From Hyphomicrobiales bacterium (GTDB lineage Bacteria > Pseudomonadota > Alphaproteobacteria > Rhizobiales > Beijerinckiaceae), in assembly GCA_027489835.1 (NCBI GenBank), contig JAIXZF010000327.1:1-5509 (forward strand): a stretch of DNA of 5,509 nt. Reading direction: 5' to 3'. Each line of letters begins with the position of its first letter. Position 1 is the first letter of the stretch. Under the pieces are notes generated by a model. The model made no database searches and was not told the DNA's origin. It saw only the letters and a list, made by a program, of their open reading frames with translations. A program made the translations under genes and the position numbers. Below, piece after piece: positions 1 to 5,509 of this stretch.

Positions 1-24
1 AGCGCGAGGACCCGGCACGCGGCT

Positions 25-1698
25 TCAGAACGCGCCGTCATAGGCGCGGTCCCCGATGCGCGCGGCGATCAGGCTGAAGCTGTCGCGGCGCGCGAAGGCT
101 TCCGCGAGCGCACGCTCGAAAGCGGCCGGCGCATCCACCGTCACGCCATGGCCTCCGAACCCGCTGGTCACGAGCGCGAAGTCGGTGCCCGTCCTGCCTG
201 CGTTCGCGCCACCCGTCTGGCCAAGATCGACGCCGCGGCGCGGCAGGCCCATGGCCCTCTGCTTGAGTTCGATCAGGGCGAGGGAATCATCGACGAGCAC
301 GACGATGATGACCGGCAGCCCATGGTCGCGGATGGTGGCGAGATCGCCCATTCCCATCTCGAGGCCGGCATCCCCGACGAAGCACAGCGTCGGCTCGCCT
401 GTGGCCAGCGCATGACCGGCGGCGAGCGGAAGCGCTCCGCCCATCGTGCAGTATCCGGAGGATTGCAGCAGTCGCCGCGGGGCGTCGCAGGCCCACATCT
501 GGCTGAGCAGGATCCGGTGCGCGCCCGAATCCGCCGTCGCCACCGTTCCAGGCGGGGCGATGCGCCGTGCCGCCGCGAAGACGGCGTGCGGCCCGAAGCG
601 CGCCGGGGACGGCTCGGCGAAAGCGGCCCTGAAGGCGGCTCGCGCCGCCTGCGGCTCCGCGCCCGGCCATGTCCCCTGTAGCGCAGGGCCCGCCGCGAGC
701 GCCGCGCTGAGGGCCGCCACATCCCCGACATGCAGGAGGGTGGAGGCGTGCATGCCGTGGTTGGCGTCCTCCGCGGCGAGTTCGATCACCGCCTTGTCGG
801 TGGGCCACGGGTCGCGCCAGCCGATCCGCATCTCCACCGGGTCATACCCCGCGAGCACGATCACGTCCGCCGCCTCGATCAGCGGCCGCACGATCGTGTC
901 GGCCTTCGGCGAGAGCCCGACGGCCCCCACCACGCGCGGGTCGTCCTCGCGGATCAGCCCCTTGGCCTTGTAGGTCGTCAGGACCGGGGCGCCGAGCCGC
1001 GTCGCCAGCGCATCCAGCGCCCCCGCGCCGCGCGCGCTCACGAGGTCGAGGCCAGCCAGGATCAGCGGCCGGCGCGCGCCGCGCAGCATCGTCTCGGCCT
1101 GGGTCAGGTCGCACAGGGGCGGCGCCAGAGCTTTCGCGGCCGCAATCGGCGCCTGCGGGCCGGCGCGGCCTTCCGCGACCGGCATGGGCAGGTCGATGTG
1201 CACGGGGCCGGGGCGACCGGCGCAGGCGATGCGCAGGGCCTTGGCCATCACCAGCGCCTCGACGCCGCGCTCGGCGCGCAGCGTTGCCTTGACGATGGGG
1301 CGGAACAGCGCGGCGTGGTCCACGATCTGGTGGGTGTAGCCATGCGCCAGCGCGCCGTCGATGCAGCCGGTCACGACGATCATCGGGACCTTGTCCTGAA
1401 AGGCGTTGGCGACGACGTTCAGCGCATTCGTGGCGCCGGGGCCGAGCGTGGTCACCAGCAGCGCCGGGGCCCCGGTGGCATGCCACATGCCCTCGGCCAT
1501 GAACCCGGCCGCCGTTTCGTGCCGCGCAAGGATAAAGGCGACACCGGCGCGCTCGAGCGCGGCCACGAAGGCGAGGATCTCGCCGCCCGGCACGCCGAAG
1601 GCATGGCGCACGCCCGCGCCGTGCAGCGCGCGCGCCATCACGTCGGCGCCGGTCACGGTTTCGGACGGCTCTTGGAACGGCGGAGAAGGGGATGTCAT
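25..1698 (-). CDS. ThDP-dependent enzyme, acetolactate synthase/decarboxylase superfamily
   Basis: This 557-residue cytoplasmic protein has the three-domain plan of acetolactate synthase large subunits and related 2-oxoacid decarboxylases or carboligases. The N-terminal PYR domain carries FGVPGGE (about 34-40), the cofactor-activating glutamate in RHETAAGFMAEG (E61) and GPGATNALN (about 86-94). A central domain (about 190-340) follows. The C-terminal PP domain has TMGGALPLAAG (about 418-428) and the ThDP/metal motif. That motif is atypical: GDA (442-444), 25 residues, then DD (470-471), where the family usually has GDG and NN or ND. The metal ligands D443 and D471 remain plausible. The length fits the family. 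I chose the ATG at 1698 because conserved sequence starts soon after it; in-frame ATGs at 1731 and 1797 would add 11 or 33 residues with no family look. No start has a strong Shine-Dalgarno. No regulatory small subunit (IlvN) is in view, so an anabolic ilvB role is not supported. The substrate is unknown. The family call is secure, the reaction is not. Confidence 0.93.
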   Translation of the reverse strand: MTSPSPPFQEPSETVTGADVMARALHGAGVRHAFGVPGGEILAFVAALERAGVAFILARHETAAGFMAEGMWHATGAPALLVTTLGPGATNALNVVANAFQDKVPMIVVTGCIDGALAHGYTHQIVDHAALFRPIVKATLRAERGVEALVMAKALRIACAGRPGPVHIDLPMPVAEGRAGPQAPIAAAKALAPPLCDLTQAETMLRGARRPLILAGLDLVSARGAGALDALATRLGAPVLTTYKAKGLIREDDPRVVGAVGLSPKADTIVRPLIEAADVIVLAGYDPVEMRIGWRDPWPTDKAVIELAAEDANHGMHASTLLHVGDVAALSAALAAGPALQGTWPGAEPQAARAAFRAAFAEPSPARFGPHAVFAAARRIAPPGTVATADSGAHRILLSQMWACDAPRRLLQSSGYCTMGGALPLAAGHALATGEPTLCFVGDAGLEMGMGDLATIRDHGLPVIIVVLVDDSLALIELKQRAMGLPRRGVDLGQTGGANAGRTGTDFALVTSGFGGHGVTVDAPAAFERALAEAFARRDSFSLIAARIGDRAYDGAF

Positions 1699-2007
1699 CG
1701 TCGGCTCGACCGTCTGCAGGGCCCCGCCCATCAATGCGGCCCGGGGCGCGTGGCGGCTTGCGGCCGGATGGCGGGTGGCCTCCCGGACGCATGGCATCAG
1801 TCGTTACCGCGTCGCCGCTCCGTCGCACGGTCCCGCGCCGCGTTCTTGCGTCCCAGACATTCGCCCCGGCGCAAGATGCGGTCGCGCCAATGGACGGCGC
1901 TGCCACGGGCTGTCACGGCTCGGGCGTCATCTCGCGGTACGCCATCCGCCACGGGGCCAATTCTTGCTCAGGCGCGTTTGGCGGGAAAGCAGGATGATGC
2001 GGCAGGC

Positions 2008-2032
2008 GGATTGCACCGCAATGCAACAATCC
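2008..2032. promoter_or_regulatory. Inverted repeat upstream of promoter, possible activator or repressor site
   Basis: Two overlapping inverted repeats lie here. The outer pair is GGATTG (2008-2013) with CAATCC (2027-2032). The inner pair is TTGCA (2011-2015) with TGCAA (2022-2026). A third, shorter match is TTGC-acc-GCAA (2011-2021). The block lies about 40 bases upstream of the TATAAT hexamer, a usual place for an activator. No known operator is recognised, and repeats this short can arise by chance. Confidence 0.3.
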
Positions 2033-2050
2033 CCACTCTTGATGGAGCGA

Positions 2051-2077
2051 TGGACCGCGAAGTATCTGACTTATAAT
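2051..2077 (+). promoter_or_regulatory. Candidate promoter of the rightward operon
   Basis: A perfect TATAAT (2072-2077) sits in an AT-rich island that stands out in this GC-rich sequence. The best -35-like match is TGGACC (2051-2056), with four of six consensus positions and a short 15-base spacer. A better TTGATG lies at 2039-2044, but its 27-base spacer is too long. If the -10 is used, transcription would start near 2084, leaving a leader of about 55 bases before the TPR gene. The reverse strand reads TATTAT over nearly the same bases (2073-2078), so a leftward promoter here cannot be excluded. Confidence 0.45.
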
Positions 2078-2092
2078 AGGTATTTGTGCATA

Positions 2093-2107
2093 GCGACACT
2101 ATGTCGC
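2093..2107. promoter_or_regulatory. Perfect 15-base palindrome, candidate operator
   Basis: GCGACA-cta-TGTCGC is a perfect 6-3-6 inverted repeat. It begins 15 bases after the TATAAT hexamer and ends about 30 bases before the TPR gene start, so it would lie just downstream of the predicted transcription start. That is a typical position for a repressor operator, and the size suits a dimeric regulator such as a TetR- or GntR-type protein. A nested alternative, CATAG-cgaca-CTATG (2089-2103), overlaps it. It could also form a small hairpin in the leader RNA, but it has no U-tract and so is not a terminator. No regulator gene is in the window. Confidence 0.45.
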
Positions 2108-2129
2108 AAGTGGGCGGGTCCGCCAATGC

Positions 2130-2135
2130 AGGGAG
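2130..2135 (+). promoter_or_regulatory. Ribosome binding site of the TPR gene
   Basis: AGGGAG ends 3 bases before the ATG at 2139. The purine run is good but the spacing is shorter than usual. No other in-frame ATG nearby has a better site, so it supports the chosen start. Confidence 0.5.
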
Positions 2136-2138
2136 CTC

Positions 2139-3515
2139 ATGCAGCGCGACATTTTCCAGTCGGATCACTCGACGGACGTTCCCGAGGCAGTTTCGGCGTT
2201 TGAGGACGCCGTCTGGGCAGTCCTCAGGCATCAGCCGCATGCCTTGCCCGCTTTGGAGCGGGCCCGCGCGCTGGGTGGCGGCATGCCCGCGGTCGAGGCC
2301 CTGCACGGGCTGGCGCTGGTCCTGCTGGCGCGAGGCGAGCTGCAGGCCGATGTCGACCGCCGGTGGCTGGCCGCGCAGTCGAGGGTGCACGTCTGCGGTG
2401 GCGGATCCTCGCTCGAACGGGCACTTGTCGCGGCTCTGGGCCTCGCCCGGTCCGGGCATTTCGTGGCTGCGTCGGACGTGCTGTCGGCCCATGCGAGGGC
2501 CAGGCCCCAAGCCGTCATCGCGGCAAAGCTGGCCTGCTCGTTGCTGTTCATGGCCGGCGATGCCGGCGGCATGCTTTCGCTCACGACGGACCTCGTGGCG
2601 CGTGGCGCGGATAGCCAGCCGGGCCGCGGCTACCTGCTCGGCTGCCACAGCTTCGCGCTCGAGGAGGCCGGCCGCTACGACGAGGCCGAGCGCATCGGGC
2701 GGGACGCGGTGGCGCTCGCGCCCGACGACGCCTGGGGCATGCATGCAGTCGGCCACGTCTACGAGATGCGCGGACAGGTCGTGGAAGGCATCAACTGGTT
2801 CGTCCAGCATCGCGGGAGCTGGAGCGGCTGCAACAATTTCAGGCTGCACATGGCTTGGCATCAGGCGCTGTTCCATCTGGAGCGCGGCGAGTGCGAACTG
2901 GCGCTGGCGCTCTACGACAAGGACATCCACCCGGCCGCCAGCAGCGATTTCCGCGACATGGCGAACGCCGCCTCGATGCTGCTCCGGATGGAGCAACTCG
3001 GCGTCGCGGTCGGCCCCCGGCGCTGGGCCGCCGTGGCCGACGACGCAGCCAGCCGCGTGGGCGATGCCACGCTCGTCTTCGCCTCGCTGCACGGCTTGCT
3101 GGCCCTGATCGGCGCCGGCCGGCTGGAGGAGGCCGGCGAGCTTGTCGAAAGCCTCGAAAGCGCCGTGCATGCGCCGTCCGACCAGGGTCGCGTGGCGTCG
3201 CAGGTGGGGGCCCGGCTCGCCCGCTTCCTGCTGGACGGCGCCAGCGGCCGGCCCGGCGCCGGCGATCCGGTTGCGATGGCGGACGATCTCGCCCGCATCG
3301 GCGGCAGCGGCGCCCAGCGCGACATCTTCGTCAGGGCGCTCATCGCGCAGGCCGACGAGGCCGGCGATGCGGCAGCGGTCGGCCAGCTTATGGCGCGGCG
3401 GCGGCGCATGAAGCATGACGACCTCTTCGCGCAGCGCATCCTCGATGCCGCCGCCCGGCGCAGCGCCGCCCAGGCGCGCCAATCCCTCCAACGGCTCGGA
3501 GAACTTCACTCATGA
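2139..3515 (+). CDS. TPR protein, TTC38/StaR-like family
   Basis: This 458-residue protein lacks a signal peptide and membrane segments, so it is probably cytoplasmic. It consists of helical repeats rich in alanine and leucine. The middle matches, from memory, the tetratricopeptide family that includes eukaryotic TTC38 and bacterial StaR-like proteins. Hallmarks are GYLLGCHSFALEEAGRYDEA (164-183), DDAWGMHAVGHVYEMRGQ (196-213), the NNF...H.AWHQALFHLERGE segment (232-251) and ALALYDKDIH (255-264). The clustered histidines H202, H206, H237, H241 and H246 sit in this core and could suggest a ligand or metal site; that is inference. The C-terminal third (about 300-450) continues as less conserved helical repeats. 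Length is typical of the family. The biochemical function of these proteins is not established; TPRs usually mediate protein contacts. It is first in an apparent four-gene operon, and its stop overlaps the next start by 4 bases (ATGA). A role as partner or assembly factor for the membrane redox proteins downstream is a guess from context. Confidence 0.93.
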   Translation: MQRDIFQSDHSTDVPEAVSAFEDAVWAVLRHQPHALPALERARALGGGMPAVEALHGLALVLLARGELQADVDRRWLAAQSRVHVCGGGSSLERALVAALGLARSGHFVAASDVLSAHARARPQAVIAAKLACSLLFMAGDAGGMLSLTTDLVARGADSQPGRGYLLGCHSFALEEAGRYDEAERIGRDAVALAPDDAWGMHAVGHVYEMRGQVVEGINWFVQHRGSWSGCNNFRLHMAWHQALFHLERGECELALALYDKDIHPAASSDFRDMANAASMLLRMEQLGVAVGPRRWAAVADDAASRVGDATLVFASLHGLLALIGAGRLEEAGELVESLESAVHAPSDQGRVASQVGARLARFLLDGASGRPGAGDPVAMADDLARIGGSGAQRDIFVRALIAQADEAGDAAAVGQLMARRRRMKHDDLFAQRILDAAARRSAAQARQSLQRLGELHS

Positions 3516-4180
3516 TCGCGGCCAGTTCAGTGCGCAGCCTCATCCCCTCGCCCGCCAGCGTCATCCGTCTGTTCGTGGGCGGCCTCATCGGGCTCATGGT
3601 GTGGGAGCTGTGGGCGCGGGTGCTCACGAAGGCCGTCCTCGGCTATCCGCTCGAGCCGGCGGGCCTGATCGACGCCATCGCGCAGCACAATTTCGGCCTC
3701 GGCGTGCCCTATCTGCTGCGCGAAGCGCTGCATTACGCGGTCGGCATCGTCGGATATCCCGTCTTCTACTACCTGGTCTCGCGCTTCGTGCCGCGCTGGC
3801 CGATCGTGCTGGACGCCATCGTCTTCGCCACCTTCACCGTCGGCGTGGCGATGCTGATGGCGAGGGGCGGTTTCACCCCGGTCCACTTCATCTTCTACAC
3901 GGCCGTGCTCGGCTTGCTGGCCTCGCGATTCTTCAACGCCTCGTCCGCGCTCGCCGACGCCATCACCTGGGGCAATTTCACCTGGTTCAACGCGCTGGGC
4001 CTGATGGCGCCGATCGGGGGGCTGTCCTTCTATCTCCTTGGGGAGGGCGGAGAGCTGTCCTACATGAGCTTCGTCGGGCATGTGATCTACGGCGCGGTCG
4101 CGGTCTGGTGGTTCGAGCGCGGCGAACTGCCGATGGCTTCCTCGCGGGAGCGGATGGACACCTCCCCCGCCAGGATGTGA
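3512..4180 (+). CDS. Multi-pass membrane protein of unknown function
   Basis: This 222-residue protein is strongly hydrophobic, with about five or six membrane segments: roughly 18-36, 66-90, 97-117, 121-140, 155-177 and 184-202. The start overlaps the TPR gene stop as ATGA, and GGAG at 3498-3501 lies 10 bases upstream, so it is probably translated by coupling. Histidines H74, H125 and H190 lie in or beside membrane segments and could bind heme or interact with quinone, but no known cofactor motif is visible. The patterns LHYAVGIVGYPVFYYL (73-88) and GHVIYGAV (189-196) recall small uncharacterised membrane proteins of the DUF6789 kind; this is recollection, not a search result. The tail (203-222) is hydrophilic and charged. 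Its place between a TPR gene and a heme/Rieske protein suggests an accessory subunit of the same membrane system. No function can be assigned from sequence alone. Confidence 0.87.
   Translation: MIAASSVRSLIPSPASVIRLFVGGLIGLMVWELWARVLTKAVLGYPLEPAGLIDAIAQHNFGLGVPYLLREALHYAVGIVGYPVFYYLVSRFVPRWPIVLDAIVFATFTVGVAMLMARGGFTPVHFIFYTAVLGLLASRFFNASSALADAITWGNFTWFNALGLMAPIGGLSFYLLGEGGELSYMSFVGHVIYGAVAVWWFERGELPMASSRERMDTSPARM
4172..4175 (+). promoter_or_regulatory. Ribosome binding site deciding the start of the small membrane gene
   Basis: AGGA ends 7 bases before the ATG at 4183 and overlaps the last codons of the preceding gene. It favours this start over in-frame ATGs at 4192 and 4216. The frame also stays open far upstream (to 3415), but there it only shadows the two preceding genes. 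Confidence 0.5.
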
Positions 4181-4182
4181 GA

Positions 4183-4557
4183 ATGGCGGCGATGCTCACC
4201 GCTGCCCACGTCATCATGGCCCTTGGTTCGGCCTATCTCCTCACAGGGGCCGTGGTCGCGCTGGCTTTCCTGATCTTCCGCCTCGACCGGCGCGAGGATG
4301 CGGCCCACGGGTCCTATGCCTTCCGCGCCCTGATTGCTCCCGGCCTGACCCTGCTCTGGCCGGTCGTGATCCGGAACTGGGGCGAGACGCCTCAATGCGG
4401 CGAGCGGCGGCGTCACCAGCAGGCGCACCGCATGCTGTGGTTCGCGATCACGCTGCTGCTCGTTCTCACCGGCGCGCTGACGATCTGGCTGCGCAGCGTG
4501 GACGTGCCGAATCCGCCCTCGATCCGCATCGGGCTGTCGCAAGGGGCGCTGGCATGA
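4183..4557 (+). CDS. Small membrane protein with FR-x-LIAPG-LWPVVIRNW motif
   Basis: This 124-residue protein starts 2 bases after the previous stop and ends in an ATGA overlap with the next gene. It has a clear N-terminal membrane helix (about 7-32) and another near the C-terminus (about 83-103). Between them lies RLDRRED (33-39), then a semi-hydrophobic stretch YAFRALIAPGLTLLWP (45-60) followed by VVIRNW (61-66), and a basic loop GERRRHQQAHR (73-83). The FR-x-L-x-x-PG...LWP-x-x-x-R-W pattern seems familiar from small uncharacterised bacterial membrane proteins, but I cannot name a characterised family. The hydrophobic middle may be a third helix or a re-entrant segment next to the cytoplasmic face. 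Tight packing with the ferric-reductase/Rieske gene suggests a small subunit or assembly partner. The real start is well supported by the nearby AGGA; the function is unknown. Confidence 0.85.
   Translation: MAAMLTAAHVIMALGSAYLLTGAVVALAFLIFRLDRREDAAHGSYAFRALIAPGLTLLWPVVIRNWGETPQCGERRRHQQAHRMLWFAITLLLVLTGALTIWLRSVDVPNPPSIRIGLSQGALA
4541..4546 (+). promoter_or_regulatory. Ribosome binding site of the Rieske fusion gene
   Basis: AAGGGG ends 7 bases before the ATG at 4554 and lies inside the end of the preceding gene. Together with the ATGA overlap it supports this start and translational coupling. Confidence 0.45.
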
Positions 4558-5509
4558 GCGCATCCTACCGGGCCGTCACCTGGAACCGGACGAAGCTCGT
4601 CTATGACGCGGCGCTGATCGCGGGCGTCGGGCTTTATCTGCTGGCCTATTTCCGCCTCGGGCCGATGCTGCGCTTGCCCAAGGCCTTGCCCGATGACGGA
4701 TCGCTCGCCATCCGCGCCTTTGGCAGCTGCGCGTTCGTGCTGCTGACGCTCGCCCTGGCCATCGGGCCATTGGCGCGGCTCGACAGCCGCTTCGTGCCGC
4801 TGCTCTACAACCGTCGGCATCTGGGCGTCGTCACCTTCGCCGTCGCCACGGCTCACCTGATGGCGGTGCTCGACTGGCACCTCGCCTTCAGCCCCCTCAG
4901 CCCTTGGGTCGCGATGTTCTTCGTCGACTCGACAGCCAGCGGCCGGCACCTGCCCAACATGCCCTTCGGCATCCTGGCCTATGTCCTGATGCTGCTGCTG
5001 GCCTCGACCAGCCATGATTTCTGGCTGAATTTCCTCGGGCCGTCCGCCTGGAAATCCCTGCACATGTCGATCTACGGCGCCTATGCCTGCGTCGTCGCGC
5101 ATGTCGCCTTCGGCGCGTTGCAGGATGCGCGCGGCGCGGCCTTGCCCGCGGTCATCCTCGGCTCCGCGGTGCTGCTGGCAGGCCTGCATCTCTCCGCCGC
5201 GCTCGTGCAGCGCAGGCGGCGTCAGGCGGCGACGCGGGCCGAACCGGCGCCCGATGGCTGGGTCGCGGTCGGGCCGGCCAGCAGCTTCGTCGAGGGCCGC
5301 GGCAGAGCCGTCATTCTCCCGGGCGGCGCAACCGCCGCGGTCTTCCTCGCTGACGGCAAGCTCTCGGCCGTCAGCAATCTGTGCGCCCATCAGAACGGGC
5401 CGCTCTCCGAAGGCCGCGTCAGCGGGGACCGCATCATCTGCCCCTGGCACGGCTTCGAATACTGCCTGCGCGATGGCCGCGCCCCCGCGCCGTACAGGGA
5501 ACGGATCCG
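4554..5509 (+). CDS. Ferric-reductase-like membrane protein fused to Rieske [2Fe-2S] domain (3' end missing)
   Basis: The frame is open from the ATG at 4554 to the window edge: 318 complete codons with no stop. Residues 1-220 form a six-helix membrane core (about 16-34, 57-75, 89-106, 137-152, 170-190, 196-216) of the ferric reductase/MsrQ (YedZ) type. RRHLGVVTFAVATAH (87-101) and SLH...VVAH (168-183) place H101, H170 and H183 where that family binds b-type heme. A basic stretch QRRRRQAATR (219-228) links to a Rieske domain starting near 235, with a full [2Fe-2S] ligand set: C277 and H279 in CAHQNGPLSEG, and C296 and H299 in CPWHGF. The spacing C-x-H-x16-C-x2-H is like that of Rieske ferredoxins and oxygenases. 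Basic loops at 74-88 and after helix 6 suggest that the Rieske domain faces the cytoplasm. The likely role is electron transfer between a soluble partner and heme in the membrane; donor and acceptor are unknown. It is the fourth gene of the operon. The end of the Rieske domain and anything after it lie outside the window. Confidence 0.93.
   Translation, partial: MSASYRAVTWNRTKLVYDAALIAGVGLYLLAYFRLGPMLRLPKALPDDGSLAIRAFGSCAFVLLTLALAIGPLARLDSRFVPLLYNRRHLGVVTFAVATAHLMAVLDWHLAFSPLSPWVAMFFVDSTASGRHLPNMPFGILAYVLMLLLASTSHDFWLNFLGPSAWKSLHMSIYGAYACVVAHVAFGALQDARGAALPAVILGSAVLLAGLHLSAALVQRRRRQAATRAEPAPDGWVAVGPASSFVEGRGRAVILPGGATAAVFLADGKLSAVSNLCAHQNGPLSEGRVSGDRIICPWHGFEYCLRDGRAPAPYRERI

Larger units (their letters stand above)
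1699..2138. other. Divergent intergenic region
   Basis: About 440 bases separate the start chosen for the leftward ThDP enzyme from the start of the rightward TPR gene. The left part (1699 to about 1990) is as GC-rich as coding DNA. It contains open frames on both strands, but their products are arginine/proline/alanine-rich with no recognisable motif, so I see no gene there. Part of it (1699-1797) could code if the minus-strand gene starts further upstream. The right part (about 2008-2110) is noticeably more AT-rich and holds a TATAAT hexamer and two inverted repeats, listed separately. Any promoter for the minus-strand gene must also lie in this region, but I could not pick a clear one. Confidence 0.7.

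Noticed and set aside
1..24. Terminator after the ThDP gene
   Set aside because: Only 24 bases follow the stop codon in the window, with no hairpin plus T-run, so nothing can be called.
1692..1997. Possible small plus-strand gene (101 codons) in the divergent region
   Set aside because: It starts inside the minus-strand gene's start region, has no clear ribosome binding site and gives no recognisable or well-composed protein.
730..2076. Long plus-strand open frame (448 codons) opposite the ThDP enzyme
   Set aside because: It overlaps a well-supported minus-strand enzyme. The translation is arginine/histidine/glycine-rich low-complexity sequence with no motifs, and the frame runs through the intergenic region without a fitting start site.
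1968..3509. Long minus-strand open frame (513 codons) across the TPR gene
   Set aside because: It lies antisense to a gene with clear family motifs. Its product is rich in R, A, G, Q and H with no recognisable domain, as expected for the opposite strand of GC-rich coding DNA.
3415..4182. N-terminal extension of the small membrane gene, making a 380-residue protein
   Set aside because: The upstream part of this frame shadows the TPR and 222-residue membrane genes and is arginine-rich. Hydrophobic, protein-like sequence starts only at the ATG at 4183, which has its own AGGA site.
4413..5450. Minus-strand open frame (345 codons) opposite the Rieske fusion gene
   Set aside because: The sense strand shows a complete Rieske motif and heme histidines. 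The antisense product is a charged low-complexity shadow.
5503..5508. GGATCC (BamHI site) at the very end of the window, suggesting a cloning junction
   Set aside because: A single six-base site at the edge is weak evidence. The Rieske frame runs through it normally and the left edge shows no matching site.
1..5509. tRNA, rRNA, CRISPR array, insertion sequence or attachment site
   Set aside because: No tandem repeat-spacer pattern, transposase-like protein, terminal inverted repeats or tRNA-like cloverleaf was noticed on either strand.

Overview
The window is strongly GC-rich. Its codons end mostly in G or C, and long spurious open frames occur on both strands. Together with the protein types, this suggests a high-GC alphaproteobacterium, perhaps Hyphomicrobiales or Rhodospirillales. 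That placement is inferred from composition and recalled family resemblance, not from a marker gene.

Layout: (1) 25-1698, minus strand: a thiamine-diphosphate (ThDP) dependent enzyme of the acetolactate synthase/decarboxylase superfamily, transcribed leftward. (2) About 1699-2138: a divergent intergenic region with no convincing gene. Its right-hand part holds an AT-rich island with a TATAAT hexamer and two inverted repeats. (3) 2139-5509, plus strand: four tightly packed genes. They encode a 458-residue TPR protein of the TTC38/StaR-like type, a 222-residue multi-pass membrane protein of unknown function, a 124-residue small membrane protein, and a ferric-reductase-like membrane protein fused to a Rieske [2Fe-2S] domain. 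The last gene runs off the right edge. Its frame has no stop inside the window, so a search for closed ORFs misses it, but it is one of the best-supported genes here.

The plus-strand genes overlap by 4 bases (genes 1/2 and 3/4) or lie 2 bases apart (genes 2/3), so they look like one translationally coupled operon. Three of the four products are membrane proteins. The last has the three conserved histidines of an MsrQ/YedZ-type heme core plus a complete Rieske ligand set (C-x-H-x16-C-x2-H). A reasonable working model is a membrane electron-transfer module, in which a Rieske domain on the cytoplasmic side replaces the usual flavin/NAD domain of ferric reductases, with two accessory membrane subunits and a soluble TPR protein. 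Substrate and electron donor cannot be read from the window. The ThDP enzyme is divergent and probably a separate transcription unit; no link to the redox module is shown.
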